In this document: piece after piece, positions 12,093 to 24,570 of the stretch
Layout: every line of letters begins with the position of its first letter
Numbering within the stretch: position 1 is the first letter of the stretch
From: Tipula vernalis
Taxonomy: Eukaryota > Arthropoda > Insecta > Diptera > Tipulidae
Direction of reading: 5' to 3'
Assembly (NCBI GenBank): GCA_958295665.1
Contig: OY282558.1
Location: forward strand, 49,421,389 to 49,485,388
DNA: 64,000 nucleotides
Translations under genes and position numbers: made by a program
Notes under the pieces: generated by a model
The model's input: only the letters and a program-made list of their open reading frames with translations
What the model was told of the DNA's origin: nothing
Database searches by the model: none

Positions 12093-14429
12093 TTCTTATG
12101 AGATCGAAGCTATTGATGTTGGCATTTAATTTTCAATTGCTTCTCTAAAGGATCCTATATTAGTTTATATTCGCAATAAGGTGTCATGCGATACAGAGGA
12201 AATTTCCAATCCTAATTTTAAGCCAATTTCTTAATACAAATTAAAATACGTTTAGGAATTTCCCACAATCCAATTTCTCAAAAACTACTAAGGTGCGACA
12301 CTAATTGAAAATAATATTTTGTAAATATATTACGTAATTGTAATAAAACATGAATGACCTAAAACTCAATTCCTTATCATTTGTTCTATTATAAGCGTTC
12401 GGGGTCACGCGGGGCACTACTTTTATGTGTCGTACAACAATAAAACACAGTTTTTGATAATAAAAACTAAAAATTTCAGCCTTCAGCATGGTCACGATTG
12501 AATTGGAATTTTACTCAATGTAATAATTTAATTACACCTCTTGTTCACATGTATGTATGTTCATACATAATATCGCATTACTATGTACAAGCTTTTTTCA
12601 AGGAGGTTTTTTTTTCATATCACAGTGAATGATTTCATGTCAATAAAATTATATAAAACGCGCGAGAGTACGCGAGCGCGCGCATTAATCGATATGTTGT
12701 AATAAATAAGTCATGTAACATAGGACAGGTAACAAATATTTTGACATTTATTCGAGTTATATTCAATCAAGTGGAACAAACACAATTAAAAAAAAAAAAA
12801 AAAAATATTTGGCCTTAATACACGAAATATTTGACAAAATTAGAGCAAAGCAGACTTGCGTCTTTATAGGCTTACATAAATAAATATCCGATAGATTAAG
12901 TTATGATGTAAAAACATTAACCTGCGATAACAATGGAATGTATGGTTTGTTAATAGCTTCCGATCAAGCCAACTGACAAATTGAAAAGTCAGTCATACAT
13001 ATAAACATAAATTGGAATATTTAGTGGGCAATTATCAACTTCCTCAGCTATTTATGATGGTTATTATTTGTTTCCCTATAATGGAACGTCTACAAAACGT
13101 GACTAACGTATTTTTTTTTTATTATTCATCTCTTAAGACAAGCAAACAACACACACCCACGAAAATTTATCCTTCATTCATAATAAATAAATATATAAAG
13201 ATTTTTTACATGTCACAAATGTAATAACTGCTTAATTTAAAATAAGACAATCACCCACCATATTCAAGAGCAAGCAACTATGGTGGGTATACATATGAAT
13301 ATGATTGAAATGAAACCAATGAACGATTTGTGTTACGCTACTCTGGAACTCCTTTTATTGTCTCTACTAACATACTTTTTACATTAAACCTGTCAAACTA
13401 CATTCTTAATGTATTTCATATAAAAGAAAGATGATCAAAAAAATTGAGATTTAAAACTGTGAATGTGATGTGCGTATACCTGAGATATAAATAAAATGAT
13501 TTAACAAAGATATCGTCCCCTTTGTTGTTTATTTATAAGATCTACATCCTTTTTGGGATATTATTCTCATAAATTTCTAAGGTTTTATCTCCTACTGGCT
13601 CTTTCTTTGTGTTGAATAATAAATTAACAAGGGTGAAGACGTTTCTTATAGATGTACATATATGTAAATAACTTTGTAAGCAGGATGTGATAAGATTTTA
13701 TGAGTTATTTGAAAAATTATTTGATTATTCCGTTTCGTGACTTTTAATCCTTTTAGTTTTAACAGCTGGTATCTGAATCACATGACTAGCACAAGTATGT
13801 ATAATATCGCACCTTCAAACACCAATTACCATTAAAATAACGATGGATGCTATTAAATTTATTAACATACAGACGGTTAATGTAAATTATATAGGTAAAC
13901 AGTTTAAGTAGCAATTATTGTAGAATTTATTTATAATCAAATCATGTAATCTATTCACTGGCTGTGATGACCTAAAAACCAATCATTTGAAAAATATTTT
14001 ATAATAATTGGCTAATAAAAATCAAATTTTATGTATTACATCATTAATCAAGTATAGATGTTATTGTAGTTGGCTGTCAGGTGGTAGATTCGGCTACAAT
14101 AGAATGAAATATGTTTCGAAGAAATATTCAAGAAATTTTTAGTTTTTGTAGAATACTATAGCTAGAAGGGTATTAGTAAATCTCAATTCGTGCAGACATA
14201 TGACTTTTAATTTTGGTTTTCAACATAATTAAGGTGTATACGAGTATCTTTCCTCAACAATTTGATTTTAGCTAACTAACAACAAAATACCAAACAGTCA
14301 AAATTAGAACTACGTTAGCGACGAATTCAACAAAATAATATGCTGAAACCATTCAAAAGGTTCGGGAAGAAAACAATTTTTATAACTAACGAAAAATGGA
14401 CCAACATGTAGAACAGAACTTAAATAACC
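12093..14429. other. AT-rich intergenic DNA, no gene recognised
   Basis: I see no coding motifs. There is an A-run at about 12788-12804 and a short GC-rich alternating purine-pyrimidine patch (GCGCGCGC-like) near 12660-12690. Small open frames here (for example 13012-13224) are low-complexity. Confidence 0.5.
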
Positions 14430-14600
14430 CACTGATAGCATTGGCACAAAATAAAATTAAATGCCCAAGTTAAATTATATATTGGTCAAACAGGTAGATC
14501 TTTTGAAAAAAGATACAAAAACCAAGCATTCTTTTAAAGTTAGCCGACAGTAAAAATATCGATAATGTAGATAAAACTACCTATAATCTGATATTTTCAT
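14430..14600 (+). pseudogene. Penelope-like element GIY-YIG endonuclease remnant
   Basis: The frame around 14466-14530 gives VKLYIGQTGRSFEKRYK, the hallmark YIG...R...Y core of the GIY-YIG nuclease that Penelope-like retroelements carry C-terminally. A stop follows at once. Shifted text to about 14600 (LADSKNIDNVDKTTYNL-like) matches the next conserved block only loosely. No reverse transcriptase part is evident upstream. It is a small decayed fragment; a cellular GIY-YIG gene is less likely because of this sequence style. Confidence 0.55.
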
Positions 14601-15539
14601 GTAGCGATTTTATGACTGGATATAAGGATCATTTTGGTTTGATACTGCTTACTATAGGAATTATACGTTAAGTTTCATGTGAGGAGCCTAATATAAAATA
14701 TAAAAATTTCAAGTCTGAAAAATAGTTCCTTTTAGGACAGACAGTTAGGCCTATGAATTTCATTTGTTGGCAATGAATTACGTGGAAGTTGGTTGTTTCG
14801 GTGGTATCTTCAGTTGGGTAAACCAAAAGATTTTAATAAGTAGTAAGTGAACCTTTTCTGCGCCTGGATGGTGTAACGAGATCATCATGAGGTTTATTCC
14901 GGTCAACCTGAATCCGATCCCGTTATCAGAATTACCCCGAAAAGAGGAATACTTGCTGAGGAATACTGCTTGAGCGCGAATAATCAATACACATCAATAT
15001 AGTCACATTTGTGGTACAACCAAATGTATACATAATTGCTTATTTGTTCCTTAAGGCAAACATTACGGATTTACATAAAAAAAATTGAATTAGTTATTCG
15101 TATATATTCCTCGGGTGTTCCAGGTGCATGAATAGTGGACATCAACTGGTTCCGCAGAGCTCCCCGTACCCAGTATAATGTTCTGAAATGAATAACAACA
15201 ACAAAAATCGCAGAAATTCCCGCACAGGAAATTAAATTTAACACAAAATATAATAACACAAAACTTAATTATAAATAACGGGAATAACAACAAAATTAGG
15301 TTATACCATCTCGAAAGATGATTAAATAAATTCCTCCGCGTTCCGATACGTGCTGAAGTTACCGAACAAATCCCCGTAGAGTTACACCATATCCGTGTTT
15401 CCGATAACTTAACCGCAAAATTCCAACGATAAAACACAACTGTCCTCTCGAAGCAATAGAACTAGTCCCGTAGTTTGTGTGTTATTCGGGTTGTGGTTTT
15501 ATTTTCTTGTTGGTATCCACATGTATGTTAGGTCGAGTT
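14601..15539. other. No gene recognised
   Basis: Several open frames of 60-115 codons occur on the minus strand at 14778-15437, but none contains motifs I recognise. The part next to 15540 may be the 3' noncoding end or LTR of the adjacent gypsy fragment, since it lies downstream of that integrase. Confidence 0.4.
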
Positions 15540-16480
15540 TCAAGAAAAAAAAATGGGTGCTTTGTAAATGGTCACTTTGAATGTAAGTGCGTACAAACAC
15601 GGGTTGACCAACTGTCAGGATTCTCGGGTTTCCCCTCAAGTTGGAAACTCGAGTTTGTCTTTGATGTTCTTATTTTAGAAGTTCTATCACTTTATCTCGA
15701 ATCATATTCGGTTTGGTAGCTTTAAAAGAAGGACATTTCATTTTCTGTGCCCAGGCTCAATAAGTTCTTTAGTGCATAATCAGATCCATGCATGATTAAA
15801 TGCTGTCCAAACACGAGATAATGTGGTGAATATAAATTACTGGAATGGGCAGTATTACGAAGTGTAGCTACTACTTCAGCCAAATGAACATCCCACTCTG
15901 CATGTAGGCCCGTATGGCCGCCAATATGGATCAATTCACCGTTTCGGATGCGGTGCTTTGGGGTGCATGAAACGGCGTTTTTATGTGTTCGATTCCATAT
16001 TTTGTTAAAAGAGTTCCGAACAGCTGGGATTGGAATTGTCTACCGTTATCGGTCAGGACTGATTGAGGTACCGAGCACAGATTAAATACCTCATTCACCA
16101 CATGAGCACAACAATGCAGCGATTAATAAAATTCTTGACGTCCTTTCCCATACCCTTCCAAAAGAATTGCCTTTGCAGCCTTTCTAGGGTTTTGTATATC
16201 CCCATATGCGCCGAAGATGGTGACAGGTGCGCTTGCTCGACATGCGATGCAGCCAAATTATTCGAAACTATCAATTTCCACACGAACAAGTCGGTGCCTT
16301 AGTACCTACAGCCGTACCACAGACAAATCAATAATTTTCTATCCCGAACCGGGCCGCGTTCAACTTATGCGAGTAAAACGCTATGGGGTGCTCTGCGTTA
16401 TCATGCCCCTGGACAAGGACCCATCCCACCCCGGTAGAAGAAGCATCAATTTGAATGAAAAATGGGAGCGTATAAACCGG
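15540..16480 (-). pseudogene. Gypsy retrotransposon RNase H and integrase remnant
   Basis: Minus-strand order is: the gypsy RNase H opening FIQIDASSTGVGWVLVQGHD with IAFYSHKLN (16480-16340), then a stop and a deletion. The integrase zinc domain comes next (AHMGIYKTLERLQRQFFWKG, 16290-16100), then the catalytic core SVLTDNGRQFQSQLFG...HAPQSTASETVN (about 16070-15940). The integrase end follows (WDVHLAEVVATLRNTAHSS and YLVFGQHLIMHGSDYAL, 15934-15722), and a shifted tail to about 15540. The first catalytic Asp region and the RT are missing. An RNase H that runs straight into integrase indicates internal deletion. It abuts the LOA-group element at about 16490. Confidence 0.85.
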
Positions 16481-17071
16481 GTGTACCAAGGGGGTGGTAG
16501 GTGGACGACCTATCGATAGGTAGGATAGCGGTGAATTAAATAAGCCGCCCCCAACCGCAGTCCAGCTGGTGGGAGAGTCTCAGGGAACTGGGGAGTGGTT
16601 AACCTCAGTTCATTAAATTCTGAGTGTCTCTGATGCCCAGCATGGAAAGGCGAACAGATGGCGCCAGAAAACCATCGACCAATAACCACGGCGGACTGGG
16701 CGTCGCGTCCTCTCTGCACCTCCGGAGTCTCCGCGGGTGATGAGTGGGGGTACCCTATAAACGGGTGACCCGGGGAATGGAATGGATTCCATTGGATTGG
16801 GCTCTCCATGTGAATAGGTGAAAGGGGGAGAGAATGTGGGCGGAGGGTAGGGGTGCTGGGAGGCCGCGGTGCTAGCGAGCCGAATGGGCTGGATTAAGGT
16901 GTTAAGCGACCCGTGTTGAAGATCAACTAGGCTGGGGGCCCATTTAACAAAGCCCAGTCGCTAACGGAGCCCTCTGGATACCTGGCGACCTCCAGTTGTA
17001 TTTAGCCTTACCTGCGTATACGGATCTGTACGCAGGCGGACTTTTATTTCTCCGATACTCGTTAGAATCAG

Positions 17072-18359
17072 ATGGAAAGATTGAACAACGAAAAAACAAA
17101 GGGCACCAGCTCTCCTCAAAAGCCGGTATCAGCGAAGGGAGGTACCTCGAACCAGACAGGTGGGGCCTCTAAGGTTGCAAAGGGGGTTGGCTCTAGGGCA
17201 AAAGTCCCGGGAGTTAGCGGTACCAACGCAGCACAGGGGAGTGGGACGAGAGACATTCTTCCGGCTAAAAGGCGATAAAGGAATCGCCGCTCGGCATTCC
17301 GAATTCTCGAGAAGTGGGCTGCGACCCCCGAGAACATCAGTAGCTTGGGCAAGGAGCACTGTGGGCTGCGGAGGCTCGGAAAGGGACCATGTGTCGAAAA
17401 GACAGCGGTCCCAGGACGAGGTGGAAGTAGTCAACAGCAAGCGGGCCAAGTTGGTGACTGAAAGGGAGCCGAGCTCCAACTCAGGAACAAAGCTGTTCAG
17501 CGATGTCCTGAGGGAGCATGTGTTGATGCTAGCCATCATTGACGAAAGTCAAGAAGATGGGAGCATCACAGCCGAAAAATGGAGGTTGGTGTAAAATGCA
17601 CTCAACCTCGTCTTTTTGAAGGTCCTGGGTGAAAATCCGGGACCTCCCCCATCCTGCAGAGATGCGGGGTGGTATCAAGGGCGTGTGAAGATGACTGCAT
17701 GCTTGGACTCTAGATCTGTGGGTCTATATAAAAAGGCTATAGCCAAAGTACGGGAGGTGTGGCCAGGCGCAAAGCTTGCGGCAGTTAGTCGGGAGGAAAT
17801 TCCCAGCAGGCCGAGGGCACGTGTCTGGCTGCCATCCGAACCGGCTAGCCCTGACGAGGCTTTGGAAATCATTCAGGCCAGTAACCCGAGTCTTCCGACC
17901 GGAAATTGGAAGATCGTCAAGCAGGAGGAGGCGAAGGGGGGCTCGAAATTATCAATTATGGTAATAAATAAGGAGTCCCTTGCCCTCCTGCACAAAACGA
18001 AGGGAGTAATTGACTTCGGTTTCGGGTAAATTACTCTCAACGTTTATAAAAAGGATGGGGCGGAAGCGCGTACGGGAGGCCAACCGGAGGATGGTGGCAA
18101 CCCGCCCAGGCCTGAAGGGGGTACCAGCAGCATGGGGGGAGAAGCTGAGGGTATGGGGGAGAGTGAAGCCGGCGACCTCGGTCGGACAAGGCCTCCCTTG
18201 AAGCATAAGGAGGGGCACATAAGCGAAGGAGCTGGTGTACCGATGGAGGAGGCTGTCGGCAGCCCGGCCAGACGGGTCGGCACTGACAAGTCCTCTACAG
18301 AGGGTATGAGGGGTGGCGAGACGGGTGGATCCGGCGCACCCCAAAATACCGAGAAATAA
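17072..18359 (+). pseudogene. ORF1 of LOA-group element, DUF4780-like
   Basis: The likely start is the ATG at 17072 (MERLNNEKTKGTSSPQKPVS), giving a Ser/Gly/Lys-rich N-terminus. The frame changes near 17200 and continues to 18359 with in-frame TAA codons at 17592-17594 and 18027-18029. The segment after 17640 (WYQGRVKMTACLDSRSVGLY, then EIIQASNPSLPTGNWKIV, then KLSIMVINKESLALL) has the pattern of DUF4780, a domain common in insect non-LTR ORF1 proteins and thought to act in RNA binding. The C-terminus is Gly/Glu-rich. It would package element RNA if intact. Confidence 0.65.
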
Positions 18360-18411
18360 TATTCCTGCGGTAGCAGGAATATACCATAGAGATAGGTAGA
18401 GGTTAAATGGT

Positions 18412-21400
18412 TATGATTAAGATAACATAAAATAACCTTCACCATTCTAAGGCTGCTTCGGCAGCTCTACTCCTCAGGCTGACTAGTTCGGGTGAGGATG
18501 TGATATTAATCCAAGAACCTTGGATTAACAACAACAGGATCTGTGGCCTCAGAACCAAGGGGTATAAAATTATATCCTCTAGTAAGTCTGGGAAGATCAG
18601 ATCTTGTATTCTTGGGAAAAATAATATTAATCTTTTCCTTCTCTCTCAATACAGCAATGGTGACACTACTGCAGTTAGCCTGGAAGTAGGCACTTGTAGA
18701 TTCTGGCTCTATTCAGCCTACATGGACCGGGAGAAGCAGGTTCCTCCGGATAACCTGGAGGAGCTGATCCGTAAAGCGGAACAATCAAAGGTAGGTGTGT
18801 TACTGGGAGTTGATGCTAATGCGCATCACACTATCTGGAGAAGCACGGACATTAATGAAAGGGGTGAGTCGCTTTTTGATTATTTGATGAGTACTAACCT
18901 TTCAGTGTGTAATATTGGGCGGGAACCCACATTTATTACTAGTAACAGGCAGGAGGTTCTAGACGTGACCCTTGCCTCAAAAAATATTCTTCATATGGTT
19001 AAAAATTGGAGGGTGGATAAGGAACACTCCTTTTCTGATCATCGATATTTAACCTATAGCCTCGATATTCACCCTGCTACCCGGGAAGCCTTCAGGAACC
19101 CTAGAAGGACCAACTGGAGCAAATATGGGGAATTATTGGAGGAAATGTTACCGACGAGGGCTATGGAGCCCCGACGACCGTTGGGGAGCTGGAGGACATG
19201 GTGGCTAGCGTTACTAGCGCATGCAACCGATCCTTTCGCGCTGCCTGCCCACTGGCTAAGCCTAGGGGTAGGCAAAAACCGGTATGGTGGTCCAGGGAAC
19301 TGGGAACCTATCGTAAGGCTCGTAAGACAGCCTTTAATAGAGCCAAAAATACAAGGGAGGCTCAGGATTGGGACTCCTATAAGGAGAAACTCGGAATTTA
19401 TAAGGATGAATTAAGAAAGGCACAAAGGAGGTCTTGGAGAATCTTCTGTGATAATATGGAAGAGGTATCCGAAACCTCCCGCCTTAGGAAGATTCTTTCC
19501 AAAAGTACATCTAGTCCCAGTTTTTTCATAAAACCGGACAGATCTTGGACAGCTTCTAGTGGACAATCTCTGGAGCTTCTCTTCGAGACACACTTCCCAG
19601 GGAGCTTTGAAGACCTGTTGGTGCGTAGCAATCATCAGGAATCACTGTCAGTGTTCTCAGAGGATATCGTAACCAGGAAACGGATCCTATGGGCACTGAG
19701 GTGTTTTAGACCATTTAAATCGGCTGGTCCGGATCAAATTATACCAGCGGAACTTCAAAACAACTCAGTAATTATTCTTCCCTACCTGGAAGCTATATTC
19801 AAAGGGTGTTTGAAGCTGGGCTATATTCCTAGGTATTGGACAGAGGTCAATGTGGTGTTCATACCGAAAGCGGGAAAAAGCTCACATGTCTATCCTAAGG
19901 ACCTAAGACCAATAACTCTATCATCCTTTCTTTTGAAAACCTTGGAAAGGCTGCTGGATGTATACATCAGAGATAAAATAGGTGCCAGGAAGTGGGCATC
20001 GTCTCAGCATGCGTACACAAAGGGTAGATCTGTGGACACTGCTCTGCACGCCTTGGTGTCTACGATTGAGAAATCGATTAATTCGAAGGAATTCTCTTTG
20101 GTGGCCTTCCTGGATATAGAAGGCGCCTTTAATAATGTGAAAGCGGAGGCCATCAAGGAGGGATTGTCATTTTTGGAGGTGGACGTTCCTCTGATAGGGT
20201 TAATCAATTATATGGTGGGAAGCAGGATTGTTAGCTCGAAGTTGGGGGACTCCACCATCAAGAGGCGAGTAACTAGGGAAACTCCGCAGGGGGAGTTCTG
20301 TCCCCTCTTCTCTGGAACATAGTGGTAGACGGGTTACTACTTGATTTGGAGAGAGAGGGTATTGAAGTTATCGCGTACGCAGATGACGTAGCTTTAGCTG
20401 TTACCGGGAAATTTCTGGGCACGATTGTAGACGTAATGCAGAATGCGCTTACCATCGTTACGAAATGGGCTGGCAAATGTGGACTTGGTATTAACCCGTC
20501 CAAGACAGAGCTGGTACTCTTTACTAAGAAATACAAAATCCCGGTAGTTGCCCCTCCTACCTTAAATGGCACGAGACTTGCTTTTACCGATAGAGCTAGA
20601 TATCTGGGCATTATCTTGGACAGTAAGCTTAGTTGGAAGCCCAACGTGTTGGAGAGAATAAACAAAGCTACTATTGCTTTGTACTCCTGTAGGAAAGGCA
20701 TTGGTCATAGGTGGGGTCTAAAGGAGCTGGTACACTGGCTCTACACCGCTGTAGTGAGACCTGTACTCATGTACGGGGTGGGTGTTTGGTGGCCAGCTCT
20801 GGACAAGGTAACTTACAAAAGTAAGATTGAGAGAGTGCAAAGAAGGGCCTGTATGCTTGTTAGCGGGGCATTGAGGTCAACACCGACAAATGCCTTAGAG
20901 GTTATGTTGCACCTTCTTCCGGTCGACATTTTTGGCAAACAGATGGCGGCAAATACGGCTATACGACGTGCAGCCGTCTCTCAGTGGAGGTGTCTTAGTA
21001 TAGGACACTCTACTATTGTCAGATCGTTGAAGGATGAGCTGGTGAATCTTGACTACATTAAACCTACTCTACGCTTCGAGAAGCGATTTCGGACCTCCTT
21101 CCCTTTAAGGGAATCCTGGAGGGATAGACCGTTATCGGAAACCGAAGCGTTGCAATTCTTCACAGATGGCTCCAAGCTAGACGGCAAAGTAGGAGCTGGA
21201 GTATTGTGTGACAAATTAAATGTAAATATTTCTATTCGTCTCCCTGATTACTGCAGCGTGTACCAAGCTGAAGTCGTAGCGATTGAGGAGGTCATGACAT
21301 GGTTGAAGCATAATGTGTTATCCTCAGACGATATCACAATCTATGTGGACAGTCAAGCGGCGATCCGGTCGTTAGAATCGGTGTCTTTGGCGTCACGGGT

Positions 21401-21578
21401 GGCGTTGAGTTTTCACTCATCTCTAAATGAGATGGGTGAGCATTTCAATATCCAGGTAGTCTGGGTCCCAGGTCACTCGGGCGTCATGGGGAACTGCAGG
21501 GCAGATGAACTTGCTAGGCATGGTACGACTCTCCAGCTGCAACCGGAAAGGGCAAGTGTGGGGAGGCCTAAAACCTAA
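18412..21578 (+). pseudogene. ORF2 of LOA-group element: AP endonuclease, RT, RNase H
   Basis: The endonuclease opens with NLHHSKAASAALLLRL, preceded by an in-frame TAA at 18428-18430. It shows ILIQEPWI, GVDANAHHTIW and SFSDHRYL. A frameshift near 19195 leads to the RT with PFKSAGPDQIIPAEL, FLDIEGAFNN, a damaged primer-grip region (TPQGEFCPLF) and a second frameshift near 20290-20320. The third segment has the catalytic YADD (VIAYADDVALAV, about 20375) and YLGIILDSKLSW, then RNase H with FFTDGSKLDGK, YQAEVVAIEE and YVDSQAAI, and ends at VWVPGHSGV...ADELARHG. RT with downstream RNase H and the IEGAFNN motif favours LOA. Two frameshifts and a stop make it inactive. Confidence 0.85.
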
Positions 21579-21739
21579 GGTTTTCGGTGGTCTCCACCGG
21601 AGGCAGCACGTACACTTGCAAATCATGATCAGGTTGCTACTCACTTGATCGCACCCACCGCATGTAAACGATACTGGGAGATTACGGAGCTGGTACTCAC
21701 TACACAACTTAATTCTCCCCCCCCCCCCAAATAGACGCA

Positions 21740-21860
21740 ATCACCACAAATGGGTAATGAGTAATTGGTAATGAGTAACGGGCAATGGGTAATGGATATT
21801 AGGTAATGAGTAATGGGTAATGGGTATCAGGTAATGGGTAATGGGTAATGGTTAATTATG
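21740..21860. repeat. Minisatellite of GGTAAT/GAGTAAT type
   Basis: Degenerate tandem units of about 7-14 bp, such as GGGTAATGAGTAAT and GGTAATGGGTAATGG, run for roughly 120 bp just after an 11-C run and the end of the LOA-group element. It may be the element's 3' tail or an unrelated minisatellite. Confidence 0.75.
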
Positions 21861-23460
21861 CATAGGCAGAGGCAAAGACATAGGTAAGGCAAAGGTTTAT
21901 GCAAAAACTTGCAGATTTGGATATCAAAGTAAATAATTCATAACGCAAACACTATCAGTGCTGAACACCGGGTAATCTGCATGGCCTAACTAGAGCTGAA
22001 AACTTTGTTATTTAAACGCGATAATCTACCAAAAAATTGGAATAAAAAAGCACAATCTTTACAAATCCGATCTCGTCATATTCAGAGATAAATTATTTGA
22101 AATCTTTTAACCATTATCTTAGAATTGGCAAGAAGAATCAAACTAATTTTCTATATTTTGTGTATACACTTATCTGGAGAATTTGATACCATTTTGTCTT
22201 TTGAATTTGCTTAAGCCATTTTTGCAGTGGATTCTTTGCCTTCTCTTATAGGAAGTACCTGCAATACAAAGCTTATTTGGAGGATGTAGCTTTGTTTAAC
22301 TAAGATTTGAATTTCACGAACAATACGACACGTAGTTTTATTGTAAAGTTAAAAATTTTAATAAATTTCGATTCGTTAGCAAAATAAAATATCTTGACCT
22401 AATCAAATCGGATAATTAAAATTGTTAATTAAACTTTTAAACAAAAACACATAAAAACTAAATTTCACTTTTAATTATCTAGTTAATTAACCCAGATAAA
22501 AAAAAAATTTACCTATACACTTTCGCTTATATTGATAAGAGCTATTTTATTATCAATGAATTTATGTTAATTTAAGAATAAAAATTATTCTTTACGGATT
22601 AATCGAGATACAAGGCAATATAGATTTGTGGAAAAGAGAAAGACTGCGCACAAATGAACAGTGAAATATATTTTAATTAGATGCACTTTCATGCTACATA
22701 TACATAAATAATGTTTAGAGAGCATTATTTTACAGCATGTAATAAAAAAGAAAAAAAATGAAAGTGTTGGTAAAGGGTTATAATAAATCTCCGACAAAAC
22801 ACCAAATATGTAATGCGCGCACTATTTATCGTGCCTACCATTGTCCACACATAATTATATGGATTAATACACAATCATATGGAAACAACAACAACACAAA
22901 ACTTTAATTAATTCCTTTTTCTTAATTAAAACACAATTGTGAACCATTAAATTTTGTAAAATCGTTTAATTCCATGTTAATTGATTGATTTTGTTGTTGT
23001 TATTGTTGTTGTAAATATTTACCATAATTTAATTATTTTAAACAAAAAAAAATGTTGTTTTGTGTGTGTGTGTGTTAATAGTAATAAATTCAACTGCTTT
23101 ATAAATTATGTGCTTATACCAGAAACTTTTAAAACTTTGAAAGTAGAAAGTGATCTTTAACCTTGTGCGGAATAAGTTGTTTTCAATATACAAAAAATCA
23201 TGTGTGTTTATTGTTTAGATTTTGCATTTCAATCAGATAATTTGTTATCAGTCGTGGCCGATCAATATGTTCATGATGATAATATATCATATCATATAAC
23301 ACGCGAGTCTCTCTATGAAAAGTTGATGTATTAAGTTGGTCGTCGATCAGGTTCTCAAGCCGGTTCTGTTGCCGACGAAAATTTCAACTTTAAAACTGTG
23401 CATGCGGTAGAAAACATACCTTCGGATTGTGACGATTATGGCCATCATATAACAAGTCCA
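21861..23460. other. AT-rich intergenic DNA, no gene recognised
   Basis: Only low-complexity stretches are visible: repeated TTAATTAA-like text near 22400-22500, TTGTTGTTATTG near 23000 and (TG)n near 23065. Confidence 0.5.
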
Positions 23461-23471
23461 TATGGTAAACA

Positions 23472-23545
23472 GCGATAGCTCAGACGGTTGGCGCGTGGTA
23501 TAAACAGGAAGGTCGGTGGTTAGATGCTAGTTTAGCCAATGTTTT
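23472..23545 (+). other. tRNA-Ile-like relic or SINE head
   Basis: The text GATAGCTCAGACGGTTGGCG looks like a tRNA D-arm with A box. Downstream, AGGAAGGTCGGTGGTTAGAT resembles the variable loop and T-arm of tRNA-Ile (AAGGTCGCGGGTTCGAT). The B box is damaged, the acceptor arms do not pair and the anticodon loop is altered, so it is not a working tRNA gene. A run of seven T follows at about 23551. It may be a tRNA pseudogene or the 5' end of a tRNA-derived SINE. Confidence 0.4.
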
Positions 23546-23708
23546 TTTAACGGTGATTTATTGTGTCAATCAACGCTTAAATTCATAATGATCTATAGTA
23601 AAACAAGAACGTCCGAGATGTAGCGTACAAAGGACAAGCCATAAAACGATATTTCAAGATGATTATGTGTCATAAACAGAATAACCAAAACGGATATTTC
23701 GGGAGCAG

Positions 23709-24570
23709 TATTAACTTTCTCTCTGTGTACTGGGGTCAAAATGACCCCTTATGTACTATTTTCTATATAAATCAAAGAATAACTTACAATTTGTCTTTAT
23801 GAATGTATTGCATATGTCTGTGATGTTTTGTTCATTTTTTCTAAGCTAATTAGTAAATGAGACTGAGAGAGAAATTGCTCCAAACAGCGATTGAACAATA
23901 TTTCTGGTTTAGTATATTTTTGTAATTTAAGGTGCTTACCAATAAAAATAGTTAGTCCTGGTTGTAAATATAGTTATTATGGCGCGGAAAAGACAAGAGT
24001 GCTGTAAACGAAGAAGAGGTAATAGCAAACGACAATATTGAGGTGGATTTTTTCGATTGCGACGAGAGTGAATCAGCTGAGCCGATAAACGTTTGTCATT
24101 ACGATGGGGATGAGCATGTGTGTGCCGATAAATTTTAATCATAATGAAAATTTTGAACACTTGACGCTTACGATCGAGTTAATGAACAAGAAAATATTGA
24201 AACTGCCAGAAAACGTGACTTTCTACTGCTGCGAGAAAGAGAAGGCTTCACGGTACAAACAGCAAAAAATTTAACCACCAGTTACTAGCTTTTTCACCAC
24301 ACCGTGTATGTTATGATATTAATTTGGTGGAAATGTTTGTTCTGATCGGCATTTTAATTTATGCTGGCGCTCGAAAGAACTGGGACGAGCGATTGGATGA
24401 ATTATACCGTCTTGACAACCGTTCATTTTATCGGGCTATGATATAAGAAGCAGCTAAAACCCGCTAAATTGGCAGCATTCCGTGATGTATCGAAAATCAA
24501 TCAAATTTAACCATTGATGAACAATTGGTTATAACTCGAGGGAGGTACCATCAAAACATGGAGGTACTAC
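23709..24570 (+). pseudogene. piggyBac-like transposase remnant with candidate terminal repeat
   Basis: At 23709 TTAA is followed within 40 bp by GGGGTCAAAATGACCCC, a palindrome resembling piggyBac terminal repeats. From about 23978 there are acidic N-terminal codons (EVDFFDCDESES). EMFVLIGILIYAGARKNWDE, ELYRLDNRSFYRAM and LTIDEQLVITRGRYHQNM then follow, matching consecutive blocks of the piggyBac DDE domain. Stops and frame changes occur between blocks, and nothing recognisable follows about 24570. It is a 3'-truncated dead copy. Confidence 0.7.

Larger units (their letters stand above)
16490..21720 (+). mobile_element. LOA/R1-group non-LTR retrotransposon, nearly full length, defective
   Basis: A GC-richer block stands out from the AT-rich surroundings. 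It has a roughly 580-bp 5' UTR, ORF1 (17072-18359) and ORF2 (18412-21578) in the order endonuclease, RT, RNase H, plus a short 3' region. The 5' limit is set only by the end of gypsy homology near 16480; the 3' limit is set by the start of minisatellite sequence. No target duplication was identified. Elements of this group move by target-primed reverse transcription. Confidence 0.8.

Noticed and set aside
12655..12690. GC-rich alternating patch considered as a CpG island or promoter
   Set aside because: Only about 35 bp with no adjacent gene.
15090..15437. Minus-strand 115-codon frame considered as a gypsy envelope or third open frame
   Set aside because: It lies downstream of the integrase but shows no signal peptide, furin-like site or fusion-peptide pattern.
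17129..17539. Long minus-strand open frames over the LOA-group ORF1
   Set aside because: Antisense to a clearly coding, GC-rich region; their sequence is an echo of it.
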